NCBI GenBank assembly: GCA_018398815.1
Contig: CM031601.1
Coordinates: 22,501,793-22,565,792 of the forward strand
Reading direction: 5' to 3'
DNA length: 64,000 nt
Source of the DNA: Conus ventricosus
Taxonomy: Eukaryota > Mollusca > Gastropoda > Neogastropoda > Conidae
Positions within the stretch are counted from its first letter, which is position 1, and each line of letters begins with the position of its first letter. The position numbers were made by a program, and so were the translations under genes. The notes beneath the pieces are model-generated. The model searched no databases. It was not told the DNA's origin and saw nothing but the letters and a program-made list of their open reading frames with translations. Shown one piece after another: positions 53,980-64,000 of this stretch.

Positions 53980-56900
53980 AATTTTTTAATACTTGCCTTC
54001 CCCCTCTTAATAAAAACCCCAGTTATTCTTATCTTTTTCAGAATGTTAATCCTTTTTTATTTAAAAACCCCAAAATTCTCAAAAGAGCAACCCTACAACC
54101 CCCGCGCCTTTTTCAATTGGGTGCTTTTAAAACACACGCCGTTTTTGTTTGGTTATATAGATTTTACACCCTTTTTTATAACAAATTTAAAAAACTTTTT
54201 TTAAAAAATGGAACCTTTTAAATTTTAACAAAAGGGCCCCAAATTACAATGTGGGAAAGCTTTTTTATAATCCCAAATTTTTGGACTTCATTTTTATTTA
54301 ACCTTTGCAGTAATAATCATAGGGTTCCAATCAGACTTGAAAACCCACTAACTAGATTTTTAAAACCCGCCAAAAAAGGGGAAAGGTTCCATCAGGATGG
54401 TCATCCCGCCCTTTTCTTTTTTACCAAATCATTAAATTTTCCCGTTTACTGCGAAAACTAGGGTTTGGGGTTTTTTCCCTATGCAAACCATTTAAACCCC
54501 CTTTAATCTTTTAGAAATCAGTTTTAATCTTTCATTTTATTACCAGTACAGACAAATACTAACTGAATACAAGCCCCCTTTCCCAAGCGACAGCGCGAAA
54601 AATCATTCAACACCCCATTGGACAATAATGATAGAAAGAATCTGCAACAAATTTTTAACTTTAACCCCTTCAACTGATTTTTAAAAAAAAAGGGTTAGCC
54701 CACAACCCAGGGGTTTTGGAAACATTGTATTTGGGGGGCGCAAAAAAGAGAATTTATTATGACTACGGGCCCCGGGCCAAACCCTTTTTTAACCAACAAA
54801 AAAAGGTTCGATTAGGATCAATTCGACAAAAACATCCTAATGTTTGGGGCAACATTTATCTTAGATGAAATAAAGGTTAAAAATGCCAGGCGTGCAAAGA
54901 CCAATGATTTCCATAAGGAAATATTTTTGGTGTTTTTTGGACCCAATGCACAACCAAGTTAAAAAAGTTGATAAAATCTACGGGTTTTGGATGTTTAGAA
55001 AAAAATTTTCTGCCAATGTAGAAGATGCTTTTTAAGTCCCCTGTTGATTTGCCTGCCAGAATAAAAAAGGTATAAAGACGTTCTTGCACACGCTAGGCCC
55101 AAAGGTTCCTTTTTTTGTAGGCCGGGGATTATCCCATGTCCCCCTTTGCCTTAGACTACAAAATTGGGCATGATACAGAATTAAAACAATAAAATCCTAA
55201 TACTGGGACGCCCAAAAATTTGGGACACAATCAAGGTTTAAAACAAAAGGGCCCGGCCCCACCCATTTTAAAAAAAGTACCCACCCCCTGAAAAAAGGAA
55301 ATCTGGTTAAAAACATCCACAGCCAAAGAGCCCAGAAAGACCCCGCCTGTTCATGAAACCCAACTAAACATCACACTAGCGAAAAAAACACCCCTTGTTG
55401 TTTTTTTTAATTTTAGGGAAATTAGCCATACTTTTTTTCCACAAAAAAATTAACCCAGCAGTAGCACCCTAACGTCCACAGATGGGGGCCCCTTAAAAAC
55501 CACCCCAAACCTTACCTATAGAAACCCAAAACCCAATAAAAACCCTCCCAAATTATCCCCAGGCAGAGCATCAAGCTTTTTTGGCACTAACTTCTTTAAT
55601 AGGTTTGCTAGTTTGGGGTTTGGGGCTAATCCAACTTTTACCAGGCGGGGTTGGGGGAAAAGCAAGGGCCCGGTTGGCGCCCCCGGGGTTTAAAAGCAAA
55701 AAGGGAGGTAAAATGAAAAACCCCAACAGTGTTAATTTATAAAAATTGTAATCCCCTTTTTCCCCAAAACGATCCTTTTTTCTTTTCCCAGCGTATGTTT
55801 TCTTTAAAGAATTTTTATAGTTTCCTGATTCTGCTTGTTTGTGAGCTAGCTGCTTTTCGGGTTAAAGTAGACAGAAATTTTTAAATTTGGGCCCCCCTTT
55901 TTGTAGCCTTAAATCCTGAAATTTTTCTGCTGTATTTTTAGTTTTTCTTCTGCCTAAATTTTTTATCATCTGAAACCCGCCATTTTTATTTTTTTTTCTT
56001 CTTTAATTCTACCCAAAACCCCACCAAGTTTTGCCAAATTGTTTTTTATTTTTAAACCCTTATTGACTTTGGGACGATCATTAAGCACCAGGATTTCAGG
56101 GTGGGCCCAAGGGGTGAATCTTCAATTGTTTCTAATGTTTTTCCTACTTTTTTCCCTAAATTAAAACTCGTTCAATTTCTTTGCTGCTTTTTATTTTTGG
56201 GCCCTAAATCTTAAAAAGGGGCCCCATTTCTATTTCAAATTGGGGTTGGAAAACCTTCCCCCAAGTTCTGAAAAAGACAAACAGCCTCGGGCCCAAAAAA
56301 TTTAAAATTTTTAAATCGTTTTTGGGTGGGAAACAGGAACCCTCTTTTTCTAATTGTGCTTTTTTTTAGAAATTATTTGGGTCGGGCTTTGCAGTAATTT
56401 TTAAAAATTTTCTCCGCTATTTTTCTTTATATACATGGTTGTTTTATCCATATTAAAAAAAAAAAGGGGACTATGACCTTCTGGGGGCCCTTTAAACCCC
56501 CCCCTAAAGTTTATGTAAAATGATTTAAATTCAATTTGTTAATTTTTCTGCCGAAAATTGCGCTAATAAGGGGGGGTGTTTCTGCTTTTTTCTAATAAAG
56601 GGGGTTGAAGACCCTTCTGCTGCCTTTCAATTTCCCTTCGCGAAAAGGAAAAGGAGCAAATTCTTTTTCCATTTTCCCTTTCAAGTAAGGGGCCTGGCGA
56701 TCTTTTCTTCTTAAATAGGTCAATTGGGGTAAAAATTTTTTCAGCCAAAATTTTTTTTTTTATATTCTTTTTTTTTTAAAAAAAAATAAAATCATATAGT
56801 TGTGACCTCGACCTTACAAAAAAGAAAAGGGAAACCCCAGGGGGGAAAGGTAAAAGGCAAAATGTAATTAGGGGAAAATTTACTCCATAACAGTTGACCC

Positions 56901-59900
56901 TGGAAAAATTTTTAAATTTAGTCAAGCCCCCCAAGATTTGGCGCGGGCGATTTTATAAGGGCCAGGCACTGCCTAAACAAATCATTAAAAATAGATTTTA
57001 AAAATGGGCAGATCCTAATCTATGTTTTTTGCTAATTTGGGCCCAAGCCAATCTTTTTAACTTTATAAAAATTAAAGGGAAAGGGCCCAAAAACCCGTTT
57101 TTGGGTACTAGGCGGGGCGACATTTTTCCCCTCTTTTGATCTATGGTGCCAAAAAAAGAAAGAAAAGAGAAAGTTTTCGGGGAAATACAAGACTCCAAGG
57201 GTTCAGCAAGGCTTAAAGCGGAGGATCCCAAAGAAATTTTAAAAAGAAGAAGAAGTAGCAGAAACATTTGGCAAAAAATTTTCTGCCCCCTCAAAATTTT
57301 GAACTTTTAAAAGAGCATATGCCATTTACCAAGGGGGCCACTAAAAGAAAAACTTCCTTAGAATTTACTTTTAAATCCTAGCGATTCTGTTTTTTCGGGT
57401 CGGGAAAGGCCCCTTTTAGCTAAATACACAGTCGCGACATCTTCTTGAGTTTAAATTTTGTTACAAACCCCTAAACGGGCCCAGAAAAATTTTTAAACCC
57501 CAGTATAAAAATAAAAGTTATTTATTAGAAAGAGTTATACATTTCCACAAAAAAAATAGAAAAAAAGCGAGACACTTCGGGAAATACATCAAAATTCATT
57601 TCTCTAAGTTTTAAAAAAAGGGAAATTTTTGTTCTTTTTACTAAAGGGAAAACAACCCCTTTTCATAGAGAATCAGAAGCGTTTTATAACCCAAAAAAAT
57701 TGAGAAGGTTGACGGGAATAAATGGAAAAGTCTAAATCAGTTGTTTTCAGGACGTGGACTTTTACCTCCCAACACTTTGAAAAAAATTTAAAAAAATTTG
57801 TTCGTGGGGGTTGGGCCCAAAGGGATCCTGCGGTTAGGGGGGTTATGTAAAAAACTTCGTTTTATGTTTTTAAGACTCGAGTACTTAAAAACAAAAAAGG
57901 GCTGGGGCTGGTTTTTAGATCTAAAATTTGAAACAGATTGTTTGGAATTAAAAAAGGATAGGGCAAGATGGAATAAAAATAAATTTTCCCAAAAAGCAGA
58001 TGGAAAGGCCCAATAAAAATGCACTTTTTTAAGGGTTTTGTGATGCCTTTTAAACATTGAAAAAAACAGACAAAAAGACGCGGCTTATTAAAATGTAAAA
58101 AAAATTTTCTAATAAAAAAGATGGATAGTTTGAAGTTTCTGCCAAAAGATCCGCACTGTTCTTAACTCGGGATTACGGGGGTTGGGGGAAAAACTGTCTT
58201 CGTATTTGTTTTGTTACAAAACAATTTTACGGGTTTTCATTACGAGCACATTGTTTATTCTGCACAACCATTAAGCAAAAACAAGTTTTACAAAAAAAAG
58301 GGGAAAGTTTATTTGGACAGACGAAAATTTTTTTTTTGGGGGTTGTTTCCTAGGGGGCGAATGGGGCGACTTTTTGGGAACTTTACGTAGCCTATTTGGG
58401 GAAGGGAAACATCTTTATTTTTGAAAATGTTGGGTAAACGGGGACATTTTTTAAAAAAAGAAAAGCCTTTCAAAACTAGCCTTTAGGGGGGCGCCACGCC
58501 TTATTTCTGTGTGGTTTTTAAACTCAAAAATAAATGTTTGTTTTAAAAAAAACTTTCAAACCCCAAAGTTAAAATCGGTTTTTATTATTTTCCCAAAAGG
58601 ACAAAGTTTTTTTTAAAGAATTTTTTTAAGGAAAATTATAAAATAAGGGACAAAGATGAGTTAAAAAAAAAAAGAGCAGTTAGAAAAATCTAAGACGTAA
58701 GCTATTTAGGGGACTGACCCCCCAGTTAAATACGTTTTTTTTTATTGTAGATTGTTTATTGAAAGATTGTTTAAACAATTTGTTTATTATAATTTTAATA
58801 TTATAAAAAAATGTTCGGGGGCCCAAAATTTCAAAAGCGAGCTAGCTCCTAAATGCACTCAGTAAGCAAAAAGGACCTAGCAGAACAACTGAGTTTGATT
58901 TTAATAGGGGGTGGGGAAAATGTTTAGGGTTTTTGAATACACAGATGAGGGGGTTTTAAACAAACGAACAGCAATTAAACGGAAAAAAACGACAGCAATA
59001 TCCTACCCTAGAAGAAAATAAGAAATTTAAGGGCAAACGATTTGGCAAACATAAATACAAACTTCTAAAAGGGGGAAAATCCCTTGGGCGTTGCTTCCTG
59101 AAATTGTTTTGGAATTTAAAGTTTGAACTACAAAACCCCAAAGGGTATCAAATGATAGAAAAAAAATTTTTGGGAAAAGTTTTAAATAAAGGGGCCCTTT
59201 CTTGTTACCCTGGTTCCCGGGAACACAACAAAAAAAACAGTTTAAAATTTAAAGGCAGGGTTCTGAAAATATGCAACAGAGAAAAAAAATTTCCTTAGCT
59301 GAAGTAGGAATGACCCCGCCCGGGCTTAAAAAATTCCCCCAAAACAGAATCACTACCTTTTGCAAAATGACATGTTTTTTTTGCTTTTTTTATTACCCCG
59401 GGAGGGGAGGGCGATCCTATTTTGCCAGAAAAATTACGCAAATAGAGGTATAAAAAATTTAAAGGCTAAAACCCTTGGATGCTCCCTTAAGTCTTTTTGC
59501 AATTCCTAAAAAGGGAGATAAAAATAAAACACCCATGTATCATCTGACAAGGTTACGGGGGGGGGATGGTTAAAAAAAAGAAAAAAACTAACAGTATCGA
59601 TTTTATTTCTTTAATATGTTGATTTTATTGGTTTTACTTGTTAATAAAGTGCTCCCGGGAAAGGATTAATAAGAAGTTAGTACAAGTTTAAATTTAAAAA
59701 AAATTTAATCTTTTTAAAAAAATGAAATTTTTAAAGGGTTTGGGGTTAAAGCAAAAAACTAAAACTTCAAAAGGAAATAGAAAGGAGGGATAAGATAGGG
59801 TTATTTGAAAGAAATATGTAAAGCTTTAAATACTCTTTTTTATGAAATTATGGCTCATGGTTTAGTTTGAGTAATGGGGGGTCTAGCGTTCCCGTTTTAG

Positions 59901-61537
59901 CTACTGGGGGGGGGGCGCCAGTCTCTTTAGCATTAGGAGGCCCGGGGTTAGGTTTAGGCGCTTTTTTCATATTGTAAGTGCGGGTTTTAAAAAAAAAAAA
60001 CTCCTAAATTCAAAACACACCGCCCTTGTAGCCCTAACAGCAAAAAAAATTTTCATTAAAATTAAGAATAAGCAAATCATTACAGGGTGAAAAAAATTAC
60101 AGACGAAGAATTTTAAACTTATGGCTTGGGGGAGGGTTAAAAGGCGACAGAAAATTGAACTTCAAAAGGATGGGAAAGGGCTTTTATTTACGAAAGGTAG
60201 CATGGGCGCAAATTAAAAAGAACATTGAAAAACAAAAAACACGATCATTAAAAAAAAAAAAGACACAAAAAAAAAAGTTTAACAAACACTATTTTTTTTT
60301 TTAACTCTTTGTTTTTGGGAAGGGGCAACTTGCAGCCCTTTAAAGAACAAAGGGTCTTTTTTGGGGCAGGCCCTTTTTTGCCCTGTTTGCCCGCTAGAAG
60401 AGAGAGTTCTTTTTAAATAATATTTAAAGGGGGGGATGTTTTCATAAATTTGTTCAACTTCATATACGTCTACACCCCATATGGGATCGTAGCTCTAATT
60501 CTAAAAAATCACCTTTTGCCCCTCCAGGAGCAAACAAGTATCTTTTTTTAGTTTCCCAAAAGGCAAGGGGTTTTTGTTTTCCCTTTGGGTTTTCTTCAGT
60601 AATGCTATTTTTTTTTTTTAATTTTATGCGTTTACTGGGTTAGCCCCGGTTTCTTTAAATTTTTCATTTTTCATGGCGCGTTTAAAGGGTGCGGGCAGCC
60701 TTCTAACCCATTCTGTATTACGCGTTTTGTACTTGTGGTGTCCATAATTTCTCTGTATATTGATAGGGAAACACACGTTTGTAGTTCTTATTAAAGTTTT
60801 CTACTAGGGCCCGTGATTTGTTTGGGTTTCCTGGGATTCCCCCTCTTAATGTAACATGATTTTTAAAAACAGCTGGGTTTTAAAAAAACCCCTTAAAAAT
60901 CTTTTCCGTCATAAAATTGAATCATTCTAGGTATTTTAAAGGGCCCCCGCATGTATATTTGTTGTAAAGCCACAGCCACAGCGTTGAGGTTTTATCCGTT
61001 AAAGGTTCGGGGTCCTTTTTTTATCTTGAAGCCGTCCCCAAATGTAGAGCTACTTTTAAATATTTTTTTCTAACTTTATCATGTTGGGAAAATTTCAGCA
61101 AATCCATTTTGGGGGGTGTCCTTAGGAACTTAGTTAACAAAACTAGGTTATTATTCTTTTTGGGGGGAGGCCCGATATAATTTTTTTCCAAATTGGCCCG
61201 TTTTTAAAGCCAGTCCCCTTTGCATCTGATTCAGGGCACTCTAGCAGCTTTTTCTCAGTTTTTTTAATAGCAGTCCCTTTTCCCTTTTCCCAAAAAACCT
61301 TCAGGAGAATAATTATTTTTTTACTTGTATTTCCATAAGAAGGACTGTATTTTTAAAATTTTATTTTTAAATTTTTTTTTTAAAATTGTTTGTGCAAGAA
61401 TATAGATTGTCCCATAGCACCCACAATAAAACCCAAATTTTTGCTAATTTTTTGTTTTTTTACGGTTTATAAAAGTCAGACAGTTTTTGGCCGGGGGCGG
61501 GGTTTAGAAAATTCTTTTCCGGCACTAATTTTAAAAC

Positions 61538-61795
61538 TCATTCATTGGCCCCATTTAACGTCTGCAAAAGTGTGCCTGCATGGCCCTGTTTTCCCTTTAA
61601 ATTTTTATTAATAAAGTCTAAGTGAGCAATTCGTCTTTTCTCGTAAGCCCTCTTTTGCCTTGGTAAATCTTCTATTTCCCAAATTTTGACGTTCTTCTCT
61701 TCATCGGGAAACCCCAAATTTAAATAAACATATAATTGCTTTCCCGAGAAGGCCAAGTCATTAAAAATAGCTCCCCTACCATCATAACTACTCCC
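61538..61795 (-). CDS. Unidentified minus-strand ORF
   Basis: Open from about 61,795 to 61,541 on the minus strand: AIFNDLAFSGKQLYVYLNLG, then charged sequence with EIEDLPRQKRAYEKRR, ending in LQTLNGANE. Composition is protein-like, unlike its surroundings, and a second open island upstream (about 61,860-61,970, with FKVIVVIPAGIA) may belong to the same gene. I do not recognise the family. Confidence 0.3.
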   Translation of the reverse strand, partial: GSSYDGRGAIFNDLAFSGKQLYVYLNLGFPDEEKNVKIWEIEDLPRQKRAYEKRRIAHLDFINKNLKGKQGHAGTLLQTLNGANE

Positions 61796-62825
61796 GCCAT
61801 TTTTATAAAATTTTTTTTTTATGATTTAAACTTTTTTAGGGAAATAACATTTTCTGGGGTAATCCCCCGTGTAAAAGGGGAAATCTTTTGATGCAATCCC
61901 TGCAGGAATTACAACTATAACCTTAAAAACATCCTCAATGCCCAACCTTCCAGATCCCGGGTTTTTATTTTAAAAAATGTTTTTTGCTAAACGCTATTGC
62001 CTATACCCAAGACCGCCCAATTTAAAAAAAGCAGAGTGGGGAAATGTATTGAAAATCTTTTTTTTACTCATCTTTTTATTAACTTAAAAAAAAAATTAAA
62101 AAAATCATTTAAAGCGAAAAAAGGGGGCTTTGGGGCTATGTCTTTTTTTAAACATATAATCTTTTTTTGTTAAAGCTAAAAATAAAATTGCAACTGTTTT
62201 GGGGGGGGGGGGAATCTTTTTATCCTTTTCCCCCGTTGGGGGGTTTTTTCCCTAACAAAAAATTTTGCAAGGGGTTTAATAAATAAACCCCAAAAGATAG
62301 GCACTGGGATAATTAACCAACCCTTTAAAAATCATGGGCTTTTTTAAAAATATTTTATTATTTTTTTTTGTTTTTAAAAAAGGGTTGTGCCCAAAAATTA
62401 AAGTGTGAGGAGCCAAAACAGACTACTCCACAGACACTGCATAAAAAAAGATTAAATTCTCTAGCTGCCTGTGGGGAAAAAAAAACAGTTTTTTTAGGCA
62501 TGAACAAGGGGTTTAACAAATTTAGAACTGTCTACTTCAAACGTTGGAAGTAATTTCGTAGGTACGAAGCACACTAGGGTCAAAAAATGGTTTGATCAGT
62601 GGGGGAACAATGTTTTGTTTATATGCTAAGTTAGTAAGTAAAAATGGCGCCCGTTGATTCAGAAGAAAAAATTTTAAAAAAATGACCCCTTTTCACAAGA
62701 TCGGTTTTAAACAAATCCCCAGGAAAAAATTTTCATTTGGCATTTTTCTACAGATTTGGGACAAAAGTTTTTTGCCATTCATATGGGGGTTAATTACTTT
62801 TAAACATATTAATTTTTTATCCCTA

Positions 62826-63176
62826 TTAAAATTTTAAACGCAATAAAAAAAAAGAGCGATCAGGAGAAGAAGGCGCCGCCCGGTCAGTCCCCCAGGGGCC
62901 CCCCGCAGGGGCAGAAGTACCCCCAAATGAATGTTTCCGCAAGGGGAGTAAAGTTTCTAAGGCTAAAAAAACCTGGAGGTTGGGGGGGGGCGTAAAAGGG
63001 TGGGAAAGGAACAAACTGAGAAAATCAAACCAATCAGCCCAAACAAAAAAGGGTTTGAAGTAATAAAGCATCTCCACCAACAACAACAGAATTAACACCC
63101 CCACAATCACAATCAAACGATAAGATGTATCATTTTGTGCTAGGGCTGCTGCTGTTGTTTGGGGGTTTTTTTTCAT
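62826..63176 (-). CDS. Unidentified minus-strand ORF with one membrane segment
   Basis: The N-terminal part (MKKNPQTTAAALAQND) is followed by a strongly hydrophobic stretch (YRLIVIVGVLILLLLVEMLY), a good single transmembrane helix, then a Pro-rich tail. Family unknown. Homopolymer errors may have extended or cut the tail. Confidence 0.25.
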   Translation of the reverse strand: MKKNPQTTAAALAQNDTSYRLIVIVGVLILLLLVEMLYYFKPFFVWADWFDFLSLFLSHPFTPPPNLQVFLALETLLPLRKHSFGGTSAPAGGPWGTDRAAPSSPDRSFFLLRLKF

Positions 63177-63299
63177 AAAGATTTCCCAAAAACCATACCC
63201 AGCAACAAAGCCCCCCCCCCCCCAAGCCCCCCCAGTAAAAGAAAAAGAACCCGCATCTGCAAAAAAAGCGCAACCTTTCCCGCCCGTAACCCATTTTCT

Positions 63300-63520
63300 A
63301 TGGAATTTGTTTTTTTAAAAAATAGTAAAGTAAAGTTAAAACTAATAAGTAAATTAAGTTAGTTTTGAAATACTTTTTTTAAATTAAGTGAAAAATTAAA
63401 ATTTCAAGTTAAGTGTAAGTAAAATTATAAGGTTTTTGTTTAATACTAGTTAATTTTTAAGTTAAGTTTTGTTTTGTTTTTAAGTAAGGGACTAGTTAGA
63501 TTCTTAAATTTTAAAACAAG
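63300..63520. repeat. Degenerate AAGTTAAGT-type low-complexity repeat
   Basis: Variants of TTAAGT/AAGTTA recur every 10-20 bases without a fixed period. Confidence 0.5.
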
Positions 63521-64000
63521 CCCAAATCAGTCAATTAATCTTTTTTAAAATTCTCCCCAAAGCCCTACAGCATTGAAAATCAGGATTGACGTAAGTTTTT
63601 CTTGTTATTGTTGAGAATAGTGATTTTTTTGGGGTTTAAAAGCAGTTGTGTTTTTCTTCGAAGAGTAAAAGCGCGATTTTAAAATTTTTTGTGATGAAAT
63701 ACTTTTTTTTCAAAGAGAGCTTGCTTGAAATTTTCGGAAGTTTTTTTTTTTTTGGCAACTTCTTTTCCCTTTTGCCTTTAAACCTTTTCATTACAGAAAA
63801 TCTGGTGGCCCAAAGCCCATAATTTTGACCCCCAAAAACCCAAAATATTCTTTTATAACTTTCCATTAAATTCATCCTTATCTTTCCAAATTTCCCTTTT
63901 TGTTTGCAGTTGAATGTAAAGGGCGTTTTGGGGTTGTCCCCATGTGTCGTACCACCATCAGTTTTCCCTTTTGCCACTTCTTCTTCTAAGTTTTATTTAA

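Larger units (their letters stand above)
53980..64000. other. AT-rich, homopolymer-laden, frame-broken region of unknown origin
   Basis: Composition changes sharply after the gap: long A, T, C and G blocks, no microsatellites or satellite units, and no ORF over 120 residues. Several minus-strand islands read like protein but break at homopolymers: around 60,455-60,530, 60,790-60,900, 61,540-61,790 and 61,860-61,970. The pattern suggests a low-accuracy consensus over coding DNA. A GC-richer patch lies at 62,860-62,960. It may be a virus-derived or Polinton-type island, or a foreign contig; I cannot tell. Confidence 0.5.

Noticed and set aside
53656..64000. Mitochondrial or bacterial DNA
   Set aside because: No rRNA, tRNA or respiratory-chain protein text was recognised, and no operon-like run of intact ORFs exists. 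Contamination of another type is not excluded.

Overview
The window looks like nuclear DNA of an invertebrate animal, most likely a mollusc and perhaps a marine gastropod. The grounds are abundant CT/GA and CA/GT microsatellites, sparse intron-type genes, an APE-type LINE with a 2A-bearing ORF1, a Sprouty gene, and short SINE-like tails of a kind I associate with mollusc genomes. The taxon is an inference; no species marker was seen.

Layout. 1-4.75 kb is gene-free and microsatellite-rich. 4,751-9,744 is a full-length LINE with a 14-bp target-site duplication; ORF1 carries a hydrophobic N-terminus plus a DVEPNPGP 2A motif, and ORF2 (endonuclease-RT) is cut by five small frame breaks. 11,510-12,653 is a TTAA-flanked, Kolobok-like DNA element carrying a THAP zinc-finger ORF. 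12.84-13.1 kb is a 37-bp minisatellite. 15,223-16,143 is a Sprouty-family gene with two compensating frame breaks, followed by a long AU-rich 3' region with two poly(A) signals near 18.3 kb. 18.58-19.36 kb holds a probable divergent promoter: a short first coding exon on the minus strand (its ATG set in a YY1-type CAAGATGGCGG) and a hAT/BED-like fragment on the plus strand. 19.4-29.9 kb is mostly non-coding, with a 74-bp, a 60-bp and a 50-bp minisatellite.

29,890-53,555 is a satellite domain. A 3.7-kb block (1.7 kb of single-copy-type DNA plus about 2 kb of 27-bp satellite) is tandemly duplicated. The satellite then runs on to about 52.47 kb and changes to a second satellite that shares the 27-bp period and the GCCATGGTAC core. 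An LTR retrotransposon (37,733-44,590) sits inside the satellite with a perfect GGCTG duplication. It has about 1.78-kb LTRs, a tRNA-Ala-type primer site, a SCAN-like capsid, a protease, then integrase remnants and an RNase H tail, and no reverse transcriptase. This collinear PR-IN-RH order and the SCAN-like gag point to a Gmr1-like Ty3/Gypsy element that has become non-autonomous.

A 100-N gap (53,556-53,655) separates this from a compositionally different tail (53,656-64,000): AT-rich, full of homopolymer blocks, and frame-broken everywhere. Its first minus-strand ORF resembles the small capsid-type protein of Polinton/adintovirus-like elements; other minus-strand open islands are unassigned. 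Duplicated copies in the window (LTR pair, 3.7-kb block) differ by indels at least as often as by substitutions, so many of the frame breaks may be consensus errors rather than true decay.
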